Below, piece after piece: positions 1-9,614 of a stretch of DNA of 64,000 nt. The notes below the pieces were generated by a model, which was given only the letters and a program-made list of their open reading frames with translations, was not told the origin of the DNA and searched no databases. Numbering within the stretch: position 1 is the stretch's first letter; the number at the start of each line of letters is the position of its first letter. A program made the position numbers and the translations under genes. This DNA comes from Thalassomonas viridans (GTDB lineage Bacteria; Pseudomonadota; Gammaproteobacteria; Enterobacterales; Alteromonadaceae), in NCBI RefSeq assembly GCF_000948985.2, contig NZ_CP059733.1, positions 1 through 64,000 of the forward strand, read 5' to 3'.

Positions 1-90
1 CTACTTCACAATGACCGAAGCAGTACCACTTTAAAAAAGAACAGATGAGCAAAGAAAAGTCGTAATAATTTCACGCTATTATCACCATAG

Positions 91-291
91 TTATCCACAA
101 GTTCAAGATTGACTTTTAAATAATCATGATTTTTTAGCAATTAACAGATTAATGGCTTGATTTTAAAGGGATGAAAATTGATTAGAGCAATTTAATACTA
201 AAACAAAACAACTATGTTTTTTTGCTGTTAAGAATAAAAAAACAACAGTTTTCAGAAAAATCAAGCCCTGTTGTTATAAAACTGTGGATAT
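91..291. promoter_or_regulatory. DnaA boxes in the dnaA-rpmH intergenic region
   Basis: The first 475 bases hold no gene that I can see. A perfect DnaA box TTATCCACA lies at 91-99 and a one-mismatch box in the opposite orientation (TGTGGATAT) at 283-291. Several GATC sites cluster near 300-345. In gammaproteobacteria rpmH is usually divergent from dnaA, so these boxes probably sit in the dnaA promoter region, with dnaA just beyond the left edge. That position of dnaA is inferred, not seen. Confidence 0.6.
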
Positions 292-371
292 TTTAAAACG
301 ATCTTCAACGATCGGCCAAAATCAAGCTAGGATCCTCGGACGATCCTTGCAAATTAGATTACACTAAAACA

Positions 372-400
372 TTGACAAAAGCGCCGCCACTATTTAAAAT
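372..400 (+). promoter_or_regulatory. sigma70 promoter for rpmH
   Basis: TTGACA at 372-377 is a perfect -35 element. It is followed after 17 bp by TAAAAT at 395-400, a good -10 element. The predicted transcript start lies about 70 bases before the rpmH ATG. It would drive rpmH-rnpA and probably the overlapping yidD-yidC. Confidence 0.6.
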
Positions 401-475
401 TCGCTCCTTTTTTAGACCCTGTGTGCTCGAAACGGCTGTTTTGCCAGGGCAACAACAACCGACTGGATTAGCGTT

Positions 476-610
476 ATGAAAAGAACATTTCAACCTAGTG
501 TATTAAAGCGTAAGCGCAACCATGGCTTCCGTGCTCGTATGGCTACTAAGAACGGCCGCGCCGTTATTGCTCGTCGTCGTGCTAAAGGCCGCGCAAGACT
601 TAGCGCTTAA
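476..610 (+). CDS. rpmH: 50S ribosomal protein L34
   Basis: A 44-residue, very basic protein beginning [19 protein letters not shown], which is the invariant start of bacterial L34. It continues with the usual Arg/Lys-rich helix and ends RARLSA. L34 is a small protein of the large ribosomal subunit that binds 23S rRNA. The length matches the family (44-46 aa). It is the first gene of the rpmH-rnpA-yidD-yidC-mnmE cluster and has a clear promoter about 75 bases upstream. It is too short for most ORF cut-offs but certain from its sequence. Confidence 0.98.
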   Translation: MKRTFQPSVLKRKRNHGFRARMATKNGRAVIARRRAKGRARLSA

Positions 611-652
611 TCTCTTTGCTTTTTTATAAAATAAAGAGATAAGGTAGCCAAC

Positions 653-1009
653 ATGGTTACTTATGAGTTTAACCGGGAGTCGCGTTTACTGACTCCCGGT
701 CAATTCCAAACCGTTTTTTCTAAGCCATCCCGTTATGGTTCTAGTCACTTTACCATCCTTATTACTGCAAATAATACTGACCTCAACCGGTTAGGTTTAG
801 CCGTGGCCAAAAAACGCGTCAAACTGGCAGTACAACGCAACCGCATCAAACGCCTGGTACGGGAAAGCTTCCGTCTCAAGCAGCATGATTTACCCGGTAT
901 CGATATAGTCGTTATGGTGAAGTCAGGTATAGATAAGCTGGATAACAGCGAAATAAACCAACAATTAGAAAAAATATGGCGAAAAATAATTCAGCGCCAA
1001 AAACGCTAG
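653..1009 (+). CDS. rnpA: Ribonuclease P protein component
   Basis: A 118-residue basic protein of the RnpA family. It is the protein cofactor of the RNase P ribozyme that matures the 5' ends of tRNAs. The N-terminal [15 protein letters not shown] matches the family start. The signature RNxIKRLxRESFR is visible as [20 protein letters not shown] in the middle of the protein. It follows rpmH by 42 bases, as in most bacteria, and its 3' end overlaps yidD by 34 bases, which points to coupled expression. Confidence 0.97.
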   Translation: MVTYEFNRESRLLTPGQFQTVFSKPSRYGSSHFTILITANNTDLNRLGLAVAKKRVKLAVQRNRIKRLVRESFRLKQHDLPGIDIVVMVKSGIDKLDNSEINQQLEKIWRKIIQRQKR

Positions 1010-1224
1010 CCATAGGCCTGATAAAAGCTTACCAACGTCTGCTTAGCCCCTTGCTGGGTCAGAATTGCCGATTTAATCCCACCTGTTCCGCTTATGCCAT
1101 TGAAGCAATAAATGCCTTTGGAGTGATAAAAGGCGGTTGGTTAGCAGGCAAACGTATATTAAAATGCCACCCACTTAACGCAGGGGGCGATGATCCCGTG
1201 CCAACTTCAAAAAAAGAGAAATAA
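976..1224 (+). CDS. yidD: Membrane protein insertion efficiency factor YidD
   Basis: A small (82 aa) YidD-family protein with the typical [10 protein letters not shown] helix followed by [11 protein letters not shown], then GVIKGGWL and [14 protein letters not shown]. Both motifs are hallmarks of the family. YidD sits at the inner face of the cytoplasmic membrane and assists YidC in membrane protein insertion. The gene starts inside rnpA and ends 6 bases before yidC, so rnpA-yidD-yidC are probably translated from one message. The length is typical. Confidence 0.96.
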   Translation: MAKNNSAPKTLAIGLIKAYQRLLSPLLGQNCRFNPTCSAYAIEAINAFGVIKGGWLAGKRILKCHPLNAGGDDPVPTSKKEK

Positions 1225-1230
1225 CACATT

Positions 1231-2898
1231 ATGGAATCCCAACGCAATTTGTTGTTTATTGCATTACTCGTTGTTACTTATTTGCTGTTTACCCAATGGC
1301 AACAGGACAATGCGCCCGCCCCCAGCGAACCGGCAATAAGCCAGTCTTTTGAAGATACCCGGGGAGCAACACAGGATTTTGTGCCGCCTTCCGACAACGG
1401 CGCGCCACAAGTTAAAGCCGCTCCGGCAACTGCTCAACTGCTCACTGTTACCACCGACGTATTCGAAATGAAAATCGATACCCGCGGCGGCGACATTGTT
1501 CAAGTGAAGTTATTAAAATATGAAACCGAGCAAGGCAATGGTATTCCTTTTACCATAATGCAAAACGGTCCTCAAAAATATATCGCCCAAAGCGGCTTAA
1601 CCGGCGCCAACGGCCTGGACCGCATCATTCCGGGCCGCCCGATTTATCAGGCTGCAAGCACGGACTACCGCCTGGACGATCAGGATCAATTGGTAATCGA
1701 TCTTAACTATGCCGGCAGCGAAGCCCTGGCGGTGACAAAAAGGTTTACCTTTCACAAAAACGATTACAGCGTCAAAGTTGACTATATCATCAATAACAAT
1801 AGCGCCACCAATGCCAGCGTTCAGCTATACGCCCAGCTAAAACAGAATGCCGACGGCGAAAGCTCAAGCGCGTTAATCCCCACCTACCGTGGCGCGGCCT
1901 ACTCGACTTCTGAAGAGCGCTATGAGAAATATGACTTCGACGATATCGAAGAGCGGAACCTGAATAAATCCACCCCCGGCGGCTGGGTGGCCATGCTGCA
2001 GCATTACTTTGTTTCATCCTGGGTACCGGGCGCCGAGGACAACAACCAGCTTTATACCAGCTTTTCCGGCAACCGTGATGCAGTAATAGGCTTTAAGGCA
2101 CCGGCCATCACCATAGCCGCCAACAGCCAGGCAAGCACTTCGGCGACCTTCTATGTCGGCCCTAAAGATCAGCGGGTATTGGAAAATATCGCCGAAAACC
2201 TGGATCTGACCATAGACTACGGCTTCCTGTTTATGATCAGCCAGCCGCTTTACTGGTTGCTGACCACTATCCAGTCAGGTGACTTTGAAGCCCTGGGTAT
2301 GAGCTTTAACTTCGGCGGCGTCGGCAACTGGGGTATCGCCATTATCATTATCACCTTGATCGTAAAAGGCGGCATGTATCCCCTGACCAAGGCGCAATAC
2401 ACCTCTATGGCAAAAATGCGCGAATTGCAGCCTAAACTGACGGCGTTAAAAGAGCGTTACGGCAACGACAGGCAAAAAATGTCCCAGGCCATGATGGAAC
2501 TGTACCGCAAAGAAAAAGTCAATCCGGCCGGCGGCTGTTTGCCCCTGCTGATCCAGATGCCGATATTCCTGGCGCTTTACTGGGTATTTTTAGAAAGCGT
2601 TGAATTAAGACATGCGCCATTTGTCCTGTGGATTCAGGATCTGTCTTCATTAGACCCTTATTATGTACTGCCGGTGCTGATGGGCATCAGTATGTTTATC
2701 ATGCAGAAAATGCAGCCGATGACGATACAGGATCCTATGCAGCAAAAAATGATGCAGTACATGCCTGTGGTCTTTACCGTATTCTTTTTCTGGTTCCCTT
2801 CCGGCCTGGTACTTTACTGGCTGGTAAGCAATATCATTTCTATCATACAGATGAAGATCATCTTCAATAACCTGGAAAAAGAAAAAGCAAAAAGCTAA
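1231..2898 (+). CDS. yidC: Membrane protein insertase YidC
   Basis: A 555-residue Oxa1/YidC-family insertase, which integrates inner-membrane proteins alone or with SecYEG. The order is a first membrane helix (about residues 7-24, LLFIALLVVTYLLFTQW), a Pro/Ala-rich linker, and the large periplasmic beta domain (about 60-330). The C-terminal five-helix insertase core includes the conserved segments GGCLPLLIQMPIFLALYWV and FFWFPSGLVLYWLVSN. The length is close to E. coli YidC (548). A strong terminator follows 20 bases after the stop. Confidence 0.98.
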   Translation: MESQRNLLFIALLVVTYLLFTQWQQDNAPAPSEPAISQSFEDTRGATQDFVPPSDNGAPQVKAAPATAQLLTVTTDVFEMKIDTRGGDIVQVKLLKYETEQGNGIPFTIMQNGPQKYIAQSGLTGANGLDRIIPGRPIYQAASTDYRLDDQDQLVIDLNYAGSEALAVTKRFTFHKNDYSVKVDYIINNNSATNASVQLYAQLKQNADGESSSALIPTYRGAAYSTSEERYEKYDFDDIEERNLNKSTPGGWVAMLQHYFVSSWVPGAEDNNQLYTSFSGNRDAVIGFKAPAITIAANSQASTSATFYVGPKDQRVLENIAENLDLTIDYGFLFMISQPLYWLLTTIQSGDFEALGMSFNFGGVGNWGIAIIIITLIVKGGMYPLTKAQYTSMAKMRELQPKLTALKERYGNDRQKMSQAMMELYRKEKVNPAGGCLPLLIQMPIFLALYWVFLESVELRHAPFVLWIQDLSSLDPYYVLPVLMGISMFIMQKMQPMTIQDPMQQKMMQYMPVVFTVFFFWFPSGLVLYWLVSNIISIIQMKIIFNNLEKEKAKS

Positions 2899-2919
2899 CC
2901 AGGCGATTGATTAGCGAAT

Positions 2920-2943
2920 AAGGCGGCTCAGGCCGCCTTTTTT
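2920..2943 (+). terminator. Rho-independent terminator after yidC
   Basis: An 8-bp perfect stem (AAGGCGGC / GCCGCCTT) with a TCAG tetraloop runs straight into a T run. It separates the yidC transcript from mnmE. Confidence 0.9.
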
Positions 2944-3137
2944 ATTGCCGCAAATAATATATGTGACGGCTTCAGGACAAAGGAGATTCGAAGGTAATAA
3001 GGCCGCTAAAGAAGAATAAGAACTGAACTCCCCTTATCCCTTCATTACAATAAATTTCCCCGGTATAAATACCCAGCTCAGGCTTAAGCGTTTATAATAA
3101 CCGCGATTTGAGTATTATTTATCTTGGAACCCCGTAT

Positions 3138-4523
3138 ATGACCACGCAAAGCCTCTCTACCAGTTATCAGGAAACCATAGCCGCCCAAGCAACGGCGCCC
3201 GGCCGGGGAGGTGTAGGCATAATCCGGGTTTCAGGACCGGAAGCCAGAAATGTCGCTTTGACCATCTTAGGAAAAGTTCCGGAAGTGCGCAAAGCCGAAT
3301 ACCTGCCGTTTTTAGATGCCAACAAACAGGCGCTGGATCAAGGCATTGCCCTTTATTTTCAGGGACCGAATTCCTTCACCGGAGAAGACGTACTTGAGCT
3401 TCATGGCCATGGCGGCCCGGTGATCCTGGATATGTTGCTCAAAGAAATCCTCGCCCTGGGTAAAGTCAGGATCGCCAGACCGGGTGAATTCAGTGAGCAG
3501 GCCTTTTTAAACGACAAGTTGGATCTGACCCAGGCAGAAGCCATTGCCGATTTGATCAATTCCAGCTCGGAACAGGCCGCCCGCTGTGCGCTAAACTCAC
3601 TGCAGGGGGACTTTTCCAAACTTATTCATCAGATGGTGGAAAATGTTATCCATTTGCGTATGTATGTTGAAGCCGCCATCGACTTTCCGGAAGAAGAGAT
3701 CAACTTTCTTGCCGATGAAAAGCTCGTTAACGATCTCAAAGATATTATCGAAGAAGTCACTCAGGTACGGCAACAGGCCCAGCAAGGCAGTTTGATCCGC
3801 GAAGGCATGCGGGTGGTGATCGCCGGACGCCCCAATGCCGGTAAATCCAGCCTGCTCAACGCCCTGAGTGGCAAGGAAAGCGCCATAGTGACAGATATCG
3901 AGGGCACCACCCGGGATGTACTGTCGGAGCAGATACATATCGACGGCATGCCTCTGCATATCATAGATACCGCTGGCTTAAGGGAAAGCTCGGATCGGGT
4001 TGAACAAATCGGCATTGAAAGGGCCTGGCAGGAAATCAGCCAGGCGGATCGGGTATTATTGATGGTGGATTCCAGCCACGAGCATTCTTTGGATCCTAAA
4101 ATGCTGTGGCCGGAATTCTTTGAAAAGTTGCCGGAAAACATCGGCCTGACCATCATCCGCAACAAGGCGGATATCAGCGGCGCCGAAACCGGCTATACAG
4201 ATATCAATGATCACCAGATAGTGACCCTGTCAGCTAAAACCGGTTTGGGTATCCAGGAGCTCAAGCAACACCTGAAAGACATTATGGGCTACCAGGGCAA
4301 CACCGAAGGCGGCTTTATTGCCAGAAGACGCCATATAACGGCACTGGAAAATGCCCACCAGCACTTAATCACCGGATTGGAACAACTGGAATCTTATGTG
4401 GCCGGTGAAATCCTTGCAGAAGAATTACGCCTCTGCCAGCAGGAACTGGACCAAATCACCGGAGAATTTACCAGTGACGATCTGCTTGGCAGAATTTTCT
4501 CATCATTTTGTATCGGCAAATAA
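3138..4523 (+). CDS. mnmE: tRNA uridine-5-carboxymethylaminomethyl modification GTPase MnmE
   Basis: This GTPase works with MnmG to modify wobble U34 of certain tRNAs. The N-terminal domain begins [19 protein letters not shown], matching E. coli MnmE shortly after its start. I therefore prefer the ATG at 3138 (461 aa) over an in-frame ATG 30 bases upstream. The inserted G domain shows GRPNAGKSS (P-loop), DTAGLRE (G3) and NKAD (G4). The protein ends in the conserved FCIGK motif, whose cysteine is essential for modification. Its partner mnmG lies across the origin at 6212. Confidence 0.97.
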   Translation: MTTQSLSTSYQETIAAQATAPGRGGVGIIRVSGPEARNVALTILGKVPEVRKAEYLPFLDANKQALDQGIALYFQGPNSFTGEDVLELHGHGGPVILDMLLKEILALGKVRIARPGEFSEQAFLNDKLDLTQAEAIADLINSSSEQAARCALNSLQGDFSKLIHQMVENVIHLRMYVEAAIDFPEEEINFLADEKLVNDLKDIIEEVTQVRQQAQQGSLIREGMRVVIAGRPNAGKSSLLNALSGKESAIVTDIEGTTRDVLSEQIHIDGMPLHIIDTAGLRESSDRVEQIGIERAWQEISQADRVLLMVDSSHEHSLDPKMLWPEFFEKLPENIGLTIIRNKADISGAETGYTDINDHQIVTLSAKTGLGIQELKQHLKDIMGYQGNTEGGFIARRRHITALENAHQHLITGLEQLESYVAGEILAEELRLCQQELDQITGEFTSDDLLGRIFSSFCIGK

Positions 4524-4781
4524 TTACTTGCTAAAACCTGCCTATCGTTTATATTAACTCGGGTGACCGGACGACAAACCGGTTACCCTCCAGCCCGGCA
4601 GCAGTGTTATTGACTTAATAACTGCATCACTTCTAAATCGAGTAATAGATAGATTTATGCATAACTAAATGCATATAAAAACAAATGATCTTCTTCATGA
4701 ATATCCTCATAAAAAGTGAATGATATTTGGAATATATTATGAATTCATATTTGCATTGAGATAAAATCTGGTTTTTACTTT

Positions 4782-4945
4782 TAGGGCCTGTTTATCTTTG
4801 GAGTGGATGAAGATTTTTGAGCGATTTTTTCACCTATCAAGGCAGAAAAATGGACGTGTAGTTATTCTACATGACATTTTTCTAACGCCGATAGGAGGAA
4901 AAACAGCCAAAAAGCTCATTCACGGCCAAAGATAAACAGGCCCTA
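4782..4945. repeat. MITE-like palindromic element with TA flanks
   Basis: The ends are a perfect 20-bp inverted repeat (TAGGGCCTGTTTATCTTTGG and its complement). Past this, the two halves stay roughly complementary almost to the centre; for example CACCTATCAAGGCAGAAAAATG on the left pairs imperfectly with the complement of the right half. The whole unit can therefore fold into one long hairpin. The outermost TA on each side looks like a target-site duplication of mariner/Tc1 type, leaving a core of about 160 bp. It encodes nothing. The rest of the 455-base gap 4524-4978 is AT-rich with no other feature I can support. Confidence 0.75.
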
Positions 4946-4978
4946 GCTAATGAAAAATAAAAAACCAGGATAAAAACA

Positions 4979-5191
4979 ATGAGCGATTTGAAACAAGAGC
5001 TTGCCGCCGTACGCGCAGAGTTAAAAAAACATCCGCTGGATGAATTTAAAAATGATATTCTGGAATTAATTAACCTGCATGGCGCCAGTCAGCAAGAAGT
5101 CGTGATCTGGTTAGAAGTTTATAAAGATATTTCCATCACCCAATCCACCCTAAGCCGACGCCTGAGCCGGTGGAAAGCTCAAGAATTATAA
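4979..5191 (+). CDS. Small hypothetical protein, possible helix-turn-helix
   Basis: A 70-residue protein that I do not recognise. It is hydrophilic and mostly helical in appearance. The second half (residues 38-67, with SQQEVVIWLEVYKDISITQS followed by TLSRRLSRWK) resembles a recognition-helix arrangement with several basic residues, so DNA binding is possible but unproven. There is no signal peptide or membrane segment. The start is an ATG 33 bases after a MITE, with an AGGATAAAAACA ribosome-binding region. The MITE probably shapes its promoter. It lies between mnmE and mioC and shows no functional link to either. Confidence 0.6.
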   Translation: MSDLKQELAAVRAELKKHPLDEFKNDILELINLHGASQQEVVIWLEVYKDISITQSTLSRRLSRWKAQEL

Positions 5192-5362
5192 TTTATCCCA
5201 CTCAGCCTTTGCATCCACCTCACAGTTACGCCCCTCAATTGATAACCTTGATCTGAATAAAAACTATGGAAATCTCCCGTAATTAATCTCAGATCAACAA
5301 GAGAAACCTAGTAAGATTAACCCCAGGTTTTTCTGTTTGATATATGAATTAATAGAGGTGTT

Positions 5363-5806
5363 ATGTCTTCATTTCAAATTATCGTGGGCAGCATGTTAGG
5401 GGGAACCGAATATGTTGCCGAGGCATGTGAAGAAAGTTTGCTGGAACTCGGCCACCAAACTCAGCTGCATTTACAGCCGGAATTTGCCCAAATCGAGAAA
5501 AAAAATCAAACCTGGCTGATTTGTACTTCAACTCATGGTGCCGGCGATTATCCGGATAACATAGATCAATTCGCTTCAGATCTAAGATCCAGTACCGAAG
5601 ATCTATCCACGATCAGATTTTTAACGATCGGGGTAGGCGACAGCAGTTACGACACTTTTTGTCTTGCTGCAAAAAACATAGAAAAAATACTTTTATCAAG
5701 GGGTTGCACTTGTTTAAAGGAGCTTAAAACCTTGGACATGAGCCAGGATATAGATCCGGAAGATCTAGCTCAGCAGTGGATCAAGGAAAATTCGGATCTT
5801 TTATAA
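5363..5806 (+). CDS. mioC: Flavodoxin-like protein MioC
   Basis: A 147-residue flavodoxin-fold protein, identical in length to E. coli MioC. The FMN-binding features are visible: GSMLGGTEYVAE near the start (phosphate loop), STHGAGDYPDN in the middle, and IGVGDSSYDTFC (isoalloxazine-side loop). MioC is an FMN electron-transfer protein linked in E. coli to biotin synthase activity. Its transcription toward oriC influences initiation there. Here too it sits directly beside the predicted oriC and reads into it. The ATG follows a good AGAGGTG ribosome-binding site. Confidence 0.93.
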   Translation: MSSFQIIVGSMLGGTEYVAEACEESLLELGHQTQLHLQPEFAQIEKKNQTWLICTSTHGAGDYPDNIDQFASDLRSSTEDLSTIRFLTIGVGDSSYDTFCLAAKNIEKILLSRGCTCLKELKTLDMSQDIDPEDLAQQWIKENSDLL

Positions 5807-5822
5807 CAAGCTTACCCAAGAG

Positions 5823-6142
5823 TTATTCACAATAACAACGATAAAAACAAAGTATTGTGAATAACTTTGAGGAAAAGGTATTAATTTTCTATTGTTATTC
5901 AGTGAGCAGAAAAAATATTTAGATCCCCTGTGGATAAACAAGGCTTTTGATCATAGCTTATTCGGCTTTTGATCCAAAGTTGATCACAGGATCCGATCTC
6001 TTCTAGTTGAATGATCTATATAGAGAAATAGTACTTATACACAGAAAAGAAGGATCATAATATATAAGAAATAATAAGATCTTTCTTAAGATCTTATTTA
6101 TTTATAAACGATCGGGACGAGATCTTTTTCCTCGTTTGATCG
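5823..6142. other. Predicted chromosomal replication origin oriC
   Basis: The gene-free stretch between mioC and mnmG has the parts of an enterobacterial-type origin. DnaA boxes are TTATTCACA at 5823, its reverse complement at 5856, a perfect box on the minus strand at 5929 (TGTGGATAA) and TTATACACA at 6035. AT-rich 13-mers beginning GATCT lie at 6078, 6090 and 6120, next to mnmG, which fits the DNA unwinding element. There are 13 GATC sites within about 220 bases (5921-6142), as expected for Dam/SeqA control. Location and layout match E. coli oriC between mioC and mnmG. Confidence 0.88.
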
Positions 6143-6211
6143 TTTCACTTCTGGTGAAAAAACGGTAAAATACGCCCCTTATTTTTTTCGCTCGATTAAG
6201 GTTGTTAATTT

Positions 6212-8101
6212 ATGTGGTATCAAGAGTCTTATGACGTAATCGTTGTTGGTGGTGGTCATGCTGGTACAGAAGCATCACTTGCTGCGGCGCGTATGGGTTG
6301 TAAAACCTTGTTATTAACGCACAATATTGACACCTTAGGGCAAATGTCCTGTAACCCGGCGATCGGCGGGATCGGTAAGGGGCATTTGGTAAAAGAGATC
6401 GATGCCTTAGGCGGCCTGATGGCTACGGCAATTGATCATTCTGCAATTCAGTTTAGAACTTTAAATGCCAGCAAAGGCCCTGCAGTACGCGCCACAAGGG
6501 CTCAGGCAGATCGTGCCCTCTACCGTGCTTTTGTCCGTCAAACCCTGGAAAACCAGGAAAATCTGACTATTTTCCAACAACCCTGTGACGATCTGATCCT
6601 GGAAAACGATCAAGTTGTTGGCGTATCCACACAAATGGGGTTGAAATTTAAAGGGAAAACCGTAGTTTTAACCGTAGGTACCTTTCTGGCCGGACAGATC
6701 CACATAGGATTGAATAACTACCAGGGCGGCCGCGCCGGTGATCCTGCAAGCGTTAATTTAGCCTCCAGCCTGCGTGACATGCCGTTTAGGATGGATCGCC
6801 TGAAAACCGGTACCCCACCAAGACTGGATGCCCGTACCCTGGACTTCAGCAAAATGGAAGAACAGCCCGGGGATGAACCCAGACCTGTGTTTTCCTTTAT
6901 GGGATCCAAAGAGGATCACCCGCAGCAGATCTCGTGTTACATCACCCATACCAACGAACAAACCCATGAATTTATCCGTCAGGGCATGGATCGTTCCCCT
7001 ATGTATACCGGGGTCATTGAAGGGGTTGGTCCCAGGTATTGTCCGTCTATCGAAGATAAGATCACCCGCTTTGCCGATAAAAGCTCACACCAGATTTTTG
7101 TCGAGCCGGAAGGCCTGACTACCCATGAAATCTACCCGAACGGTATTTCTACCAGTTTGCCGTTTGACGTCCAGATGAACCTGGTACGTTCTATCAAAGG
7201 TTTTGAGAATGCCCATATCACCCGCCCGGGTTATGCAATCGAATATGATTACTTCGATCCCAGGGACTTGAAACAAACCCTGGAAAGCAAATTTATCCAT
7301 AACCTGTATTTTGCCGGTCAAATCAACGGCACTACGGGTTATGAAGAAGCCGGTGCACAGGGCCTGCTTGCAGCTACCAATGCCGCTTGCCGGGTGAAAG
7401 AGTTAGATCCTTTCATTCTTGGCCGCGATCAGGCTTATATGGGGGTGTTGATCGACGATCTTTCTACCCTGGGCACCAAAGAACCTTACCGTATGTTTAC
7501 TTCCCGTGCCGAATACCGGTTGTTATTGCGTGAAGACAATGCCGATATCCGCTTGACGGAGCAAGGCCGCAAGCTGGGACTGGTATGTGATGCCCGCTGG
7601 CAGCGTTTTAACGAAAAAATGGAAAACATTGAGCTGGAGCGCCAAAGGCTGAAATCTGTCTGGGTACAAAAAGATCATAGCGCCGTAGAGCAGCTTAATC
7701 CTTTACTGAAAAACCCGGTCAGCCGGGATACTAATTTGGAAGATCTTTTACGTCGTCCGGAAGTACGTTACGAAGATCTCATGGCCATCGACGCTTTTGG
7801 CCCGGCCATTGAAGATGAGCAGGCGGCGGAACAACTGGAAATTCAAACCAAGTACGCCGGTTATATCGAACGTCAAATTGACGAAATCGCGAAAAAGAAA
7901 CGCCACGAGGATACGGCAATCCCGGCGGATTTCGATTACACCCAGATTTCCGGCCTGTCCAACGAGGTGGTTGCCAAGTTATCCGACGCCCGTCCGGAGA
8001 CTATCGGCAAGGCTTCGCGTATTTCTGGTATTACTCCGGCGGCAATTTCGTTATTATTGGTTTATCTGAAAAAACACGGGCTATTACGTAAAAGCGCCTG
8101 A
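6212..8101 (+). CDS. mnmG: tRNA uridine modification enzyme MnmG (GidA)
   Basis: A 629-residue FAD-dependent enzyme that forms a complex with MnmE to install the aminomethyl-type modification at U34 of tRNA. The N-terminus carries the dinucleotide-binding motif [24 protein letters not shown], the first MnmG signature, follows at about residues 47-58, and the second signature [20 protein letters not shown] region is present as [16 protein letters not shown]. The C-terminal helical domain binds MnmE. The length equals the E. coli protein. It lies just right of the predicted unwinding element of oriC, followed 14 bases later by rsmG. Confidence 0.98.
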   Translation: MWYQESYDVIVVGGGHAGTEASLAAARMGCKTLLLTHNIDTLGQMSCNPAIGGIGKGHLVKEIDALGGLMATAIDHSAIQFRTLNASKGPAVRATRAQADRALYRAFVRQTLENQENLTIFQQPCDDLILENDQVVGVSTQMGLKFKGKTVVLTVGTFLAGQIHIGLNNYQGGRAGDPASVNLASSLRDMPFRMDRLKTGTPPRLDARTLDFSKMEEQPGDEPRPVFSFMGSKEDHPQQISCYITHTNEQTHEFIRQGMDRSPMYTGVIEGVGPRYCPSIEDKITRFADKSSHQIFVEPEGLTTHEIYPNGISTSLPFDVQMNLVRSIKGFENAHITRPGYAIEYDYFDPRDLKQTLESKFIHNLYFAGQINGTTGYEEAGAQGLLAATNAACRVKELDPFILGRDQAYMGVLIDDLSTLGTKEPYRMFTSRAEYRLLLREDNADIRLTEQGRKLGLVCDARWQRFNEKMENIELERQRLKSVWVQKDHSAVEQLNPLLKNPVSRDTNLEDLLRRPEVRYEDLMAIDAFGPAIEDEQAAEQLEIQTKYAGYIERQIDEIAKKKRHEDTAIPADFDYTQISGLSNEVVAKLSDARPETIGKASRISGITPAAISLLLVYLKKHGLLRKSA

Positions 8102-8115
8102 ACCTGATAATACCA

Positions 8116-8745
8116 ATGACATTAAAAGCGAAACTGGAATCACTGTTAAGTGAAACACCCCTGGAAATCTCCGAGCAGCAAGTCGACCTATTGAGCCAAT
8201 ACGTCGACTTGTTGGTTAAATGGAACAAAGCCTACAACCTGACTTCCGTGCGGGATCCCCATGAAATGCTTATCAAGCATATACTCGACAGCCTGATGGT
8301 AGGGCCGCTGCTGCACGGAGATTCTTTTATCGATGTCGGCACCGGACCGGGTTTACCCGGGATCCCGCTGTCGATCCTCTACCCGGATCGACAGTTTGTG
8401 CTGTTAGATAGCCTGGGCAAGCGAATTACCTTTTTGCGTCAGGTGGTTTTTCAGTTAAAATTAACCAACGTCAAGCCGGTGCTGAGCCGGGTTGAAGAAT
8501 ATCACCCGGAAATTCCTTTTGATGGCGTTTTAAGTCGCGCTTTTTCATCATTAAATGATATGGTTAGCTGGTGTCAGCATTTAATTGCAACTGAGACCGG
8601 ACGATTTTTTGCCTTAAAAGGCCAATATCCACTAGAAGAAATTGCCGCCTTGCCTGAAAATATCAGCCTGGTGACCAGCTCGGAAATCGAGGTGCCGCAA
8701 TTGGTGGGTGAACGTCATTTAATAGAATTAAAGAAAATATCATAA
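8116..8745 (+). CDS. rsmG: 16S rRNA (guanine527-N7)-methyltransferase RsmG
   Basis: A 209-residue class I SAM-dependent methyltransferase (GidB family) that methylates G527 in the 530 loop of 16S rRNA. The family segment [14 protein letters not shown] is at about residues 35-48. The SAM-binding loop is [15 protein letters not shown] at about 72-86, and LSRAFSSL follows later in the fold. It comes 14 bases after mnmG, the conserved mnmG-rsmG pair, and precedes parA. Length is typical (207 in E. coli). Confidence 0.97.
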   Translation: MTLKAKLESLLSETPLEISEQQVDLLSQYVDLLVKWNKAYNLTSVRDPHEMLIKHILDSLMVGPLLHGDSFIDVGTGPGLPGIPLSILYPDRQFVLLDSLGKRITFLRQVVFQLKLTNVKPVLSRVEEYHPEIPFDGVLSRAFSSLNDMVSWCQHLIATETGRFFALKGQYPLEEIAALPENISLVTSSEIEVPQLVGERHLIELKKIS

Positions 8746-8799
8746 AGCGTTATTCTTTTATTCATAAACCAATAAATAACTAAAGCGCTAGAGGATCTT

Positions 8800-9600
8800 G
8801 TGGGAAAAATAATCGCAGTAGCTAACCAAAAAGGTGGTGTGGGTAAAACCACCACTTCAGTCAACTTGGCTGCATCGCTGGCAGCGACGAAACGTAAGGT
8901 ATTGTTGATCGACCTGGATCCTCAGGGCAACGCCACTATGGGCAGCGGCATCGACAAGTATGAAGTCCATGCCAGCTGTTATGAACTCCTGGTGGAAGAA
9001 AAGCCTTTTGCCGAAGTGGTGGTAAGGGATACGTCCGGGGTCTATGACCTGCTTGCCGCCAATGCCGATGTCACCGCCGCCGAAATCAAACTGATGGAAG
9101 TGTTCGCCCGCGAGCTCAGGCTGAGAAATGCCCTGGAGCCGGTCAGGGACGAATACGATTACATTATTATCGACTGCCCGCCGTCATTAAATATGCTGAC
9201 GGTGAATGCCATGGCGGCCGCCAATTCCGTATTGGTGCCGATGCAGTGTGAATATTATGCCCTCGAAGGTTTAACCGCCCTGATGGATACCATCAGCAAG
9301 CTGGCGGCCGTGGTCAATGCCGATCTGCATATTGAAGGCATATTGCGTACCATGTATGATCCCCGTAACCGGCTGGCCAATGATGTTTCCGAACAGCTCA
9401 AACGTCATTTTGGTGATAAAGTCTACCGCACTGTGATCCCCAGAAATGTCCGTTTGGCTGAAGCGCCGAGTTTCGGCGCCCCGGCGATGTATTATGATAA
9501 ATCTTCTACCGGCGCCAAGGCTTATTTAGCCCTGGCGGGTGAAATTTTACGCCGTGAAGAGCCCAGCCCGAAAAAAAAAGTAGCTAACGCAACCAATTAA
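8800..9600 (+). CDS. parA: Chromosome partitioning ATPase ParA (Soj)
   Basis: A 266-residue deviant Walker-type ATPase that drives segregation of ParB-parS complexes. The start is a GTG (MGKIIAVANQ) preceded by a GAGGATC ribosome-binding site. The deviant P-loop KGGVGKTTTS lies at residues 11-20, DPQGNATMGSG at about 43-53, and IIDCPPSLN at about 123-131. It forms the usual pair with parB, 14 bases downstream, between rsmG and the ATP synthase genes. I searched by eye for a parS palindrome nearby and found none. Confidence 0.96.
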   Translation: MGKIIAVANQKGGVGKTTTSVNLAASLAATKRKVLLIDLDPQGNATMGSGIDKYEVHASCYELLVEEKPFAEVVVRDTSGVYDLLAANADVTAAEIKLMEVFARELRLRNALEPVRDEYDYIIIDCPPSLNMLTVNAMAAANSVLVPMQCEYYALEGLTALMDTISKLAAVVNADLHIEGILRTMYDPRNRLANDVSEQLKRHFGDKVYRTVIPRNVRLAEAPSFGAPAMYYDKSSTGAKAYLALAGEILRREEPSPKKKVANATN

Positions 9601-9614
9601 TTTCTAGGAACAAT

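Noticed and set aside
6130..6165. parS site near TTTCACTTCTGGTGAAA
   Set aside because: It has an inverted TTTCAC/GTGAAA pair, but with a five-base spacer and without the TGTTTCACGTGAAACA consensus. It is more likely part of the mnmG promoter.
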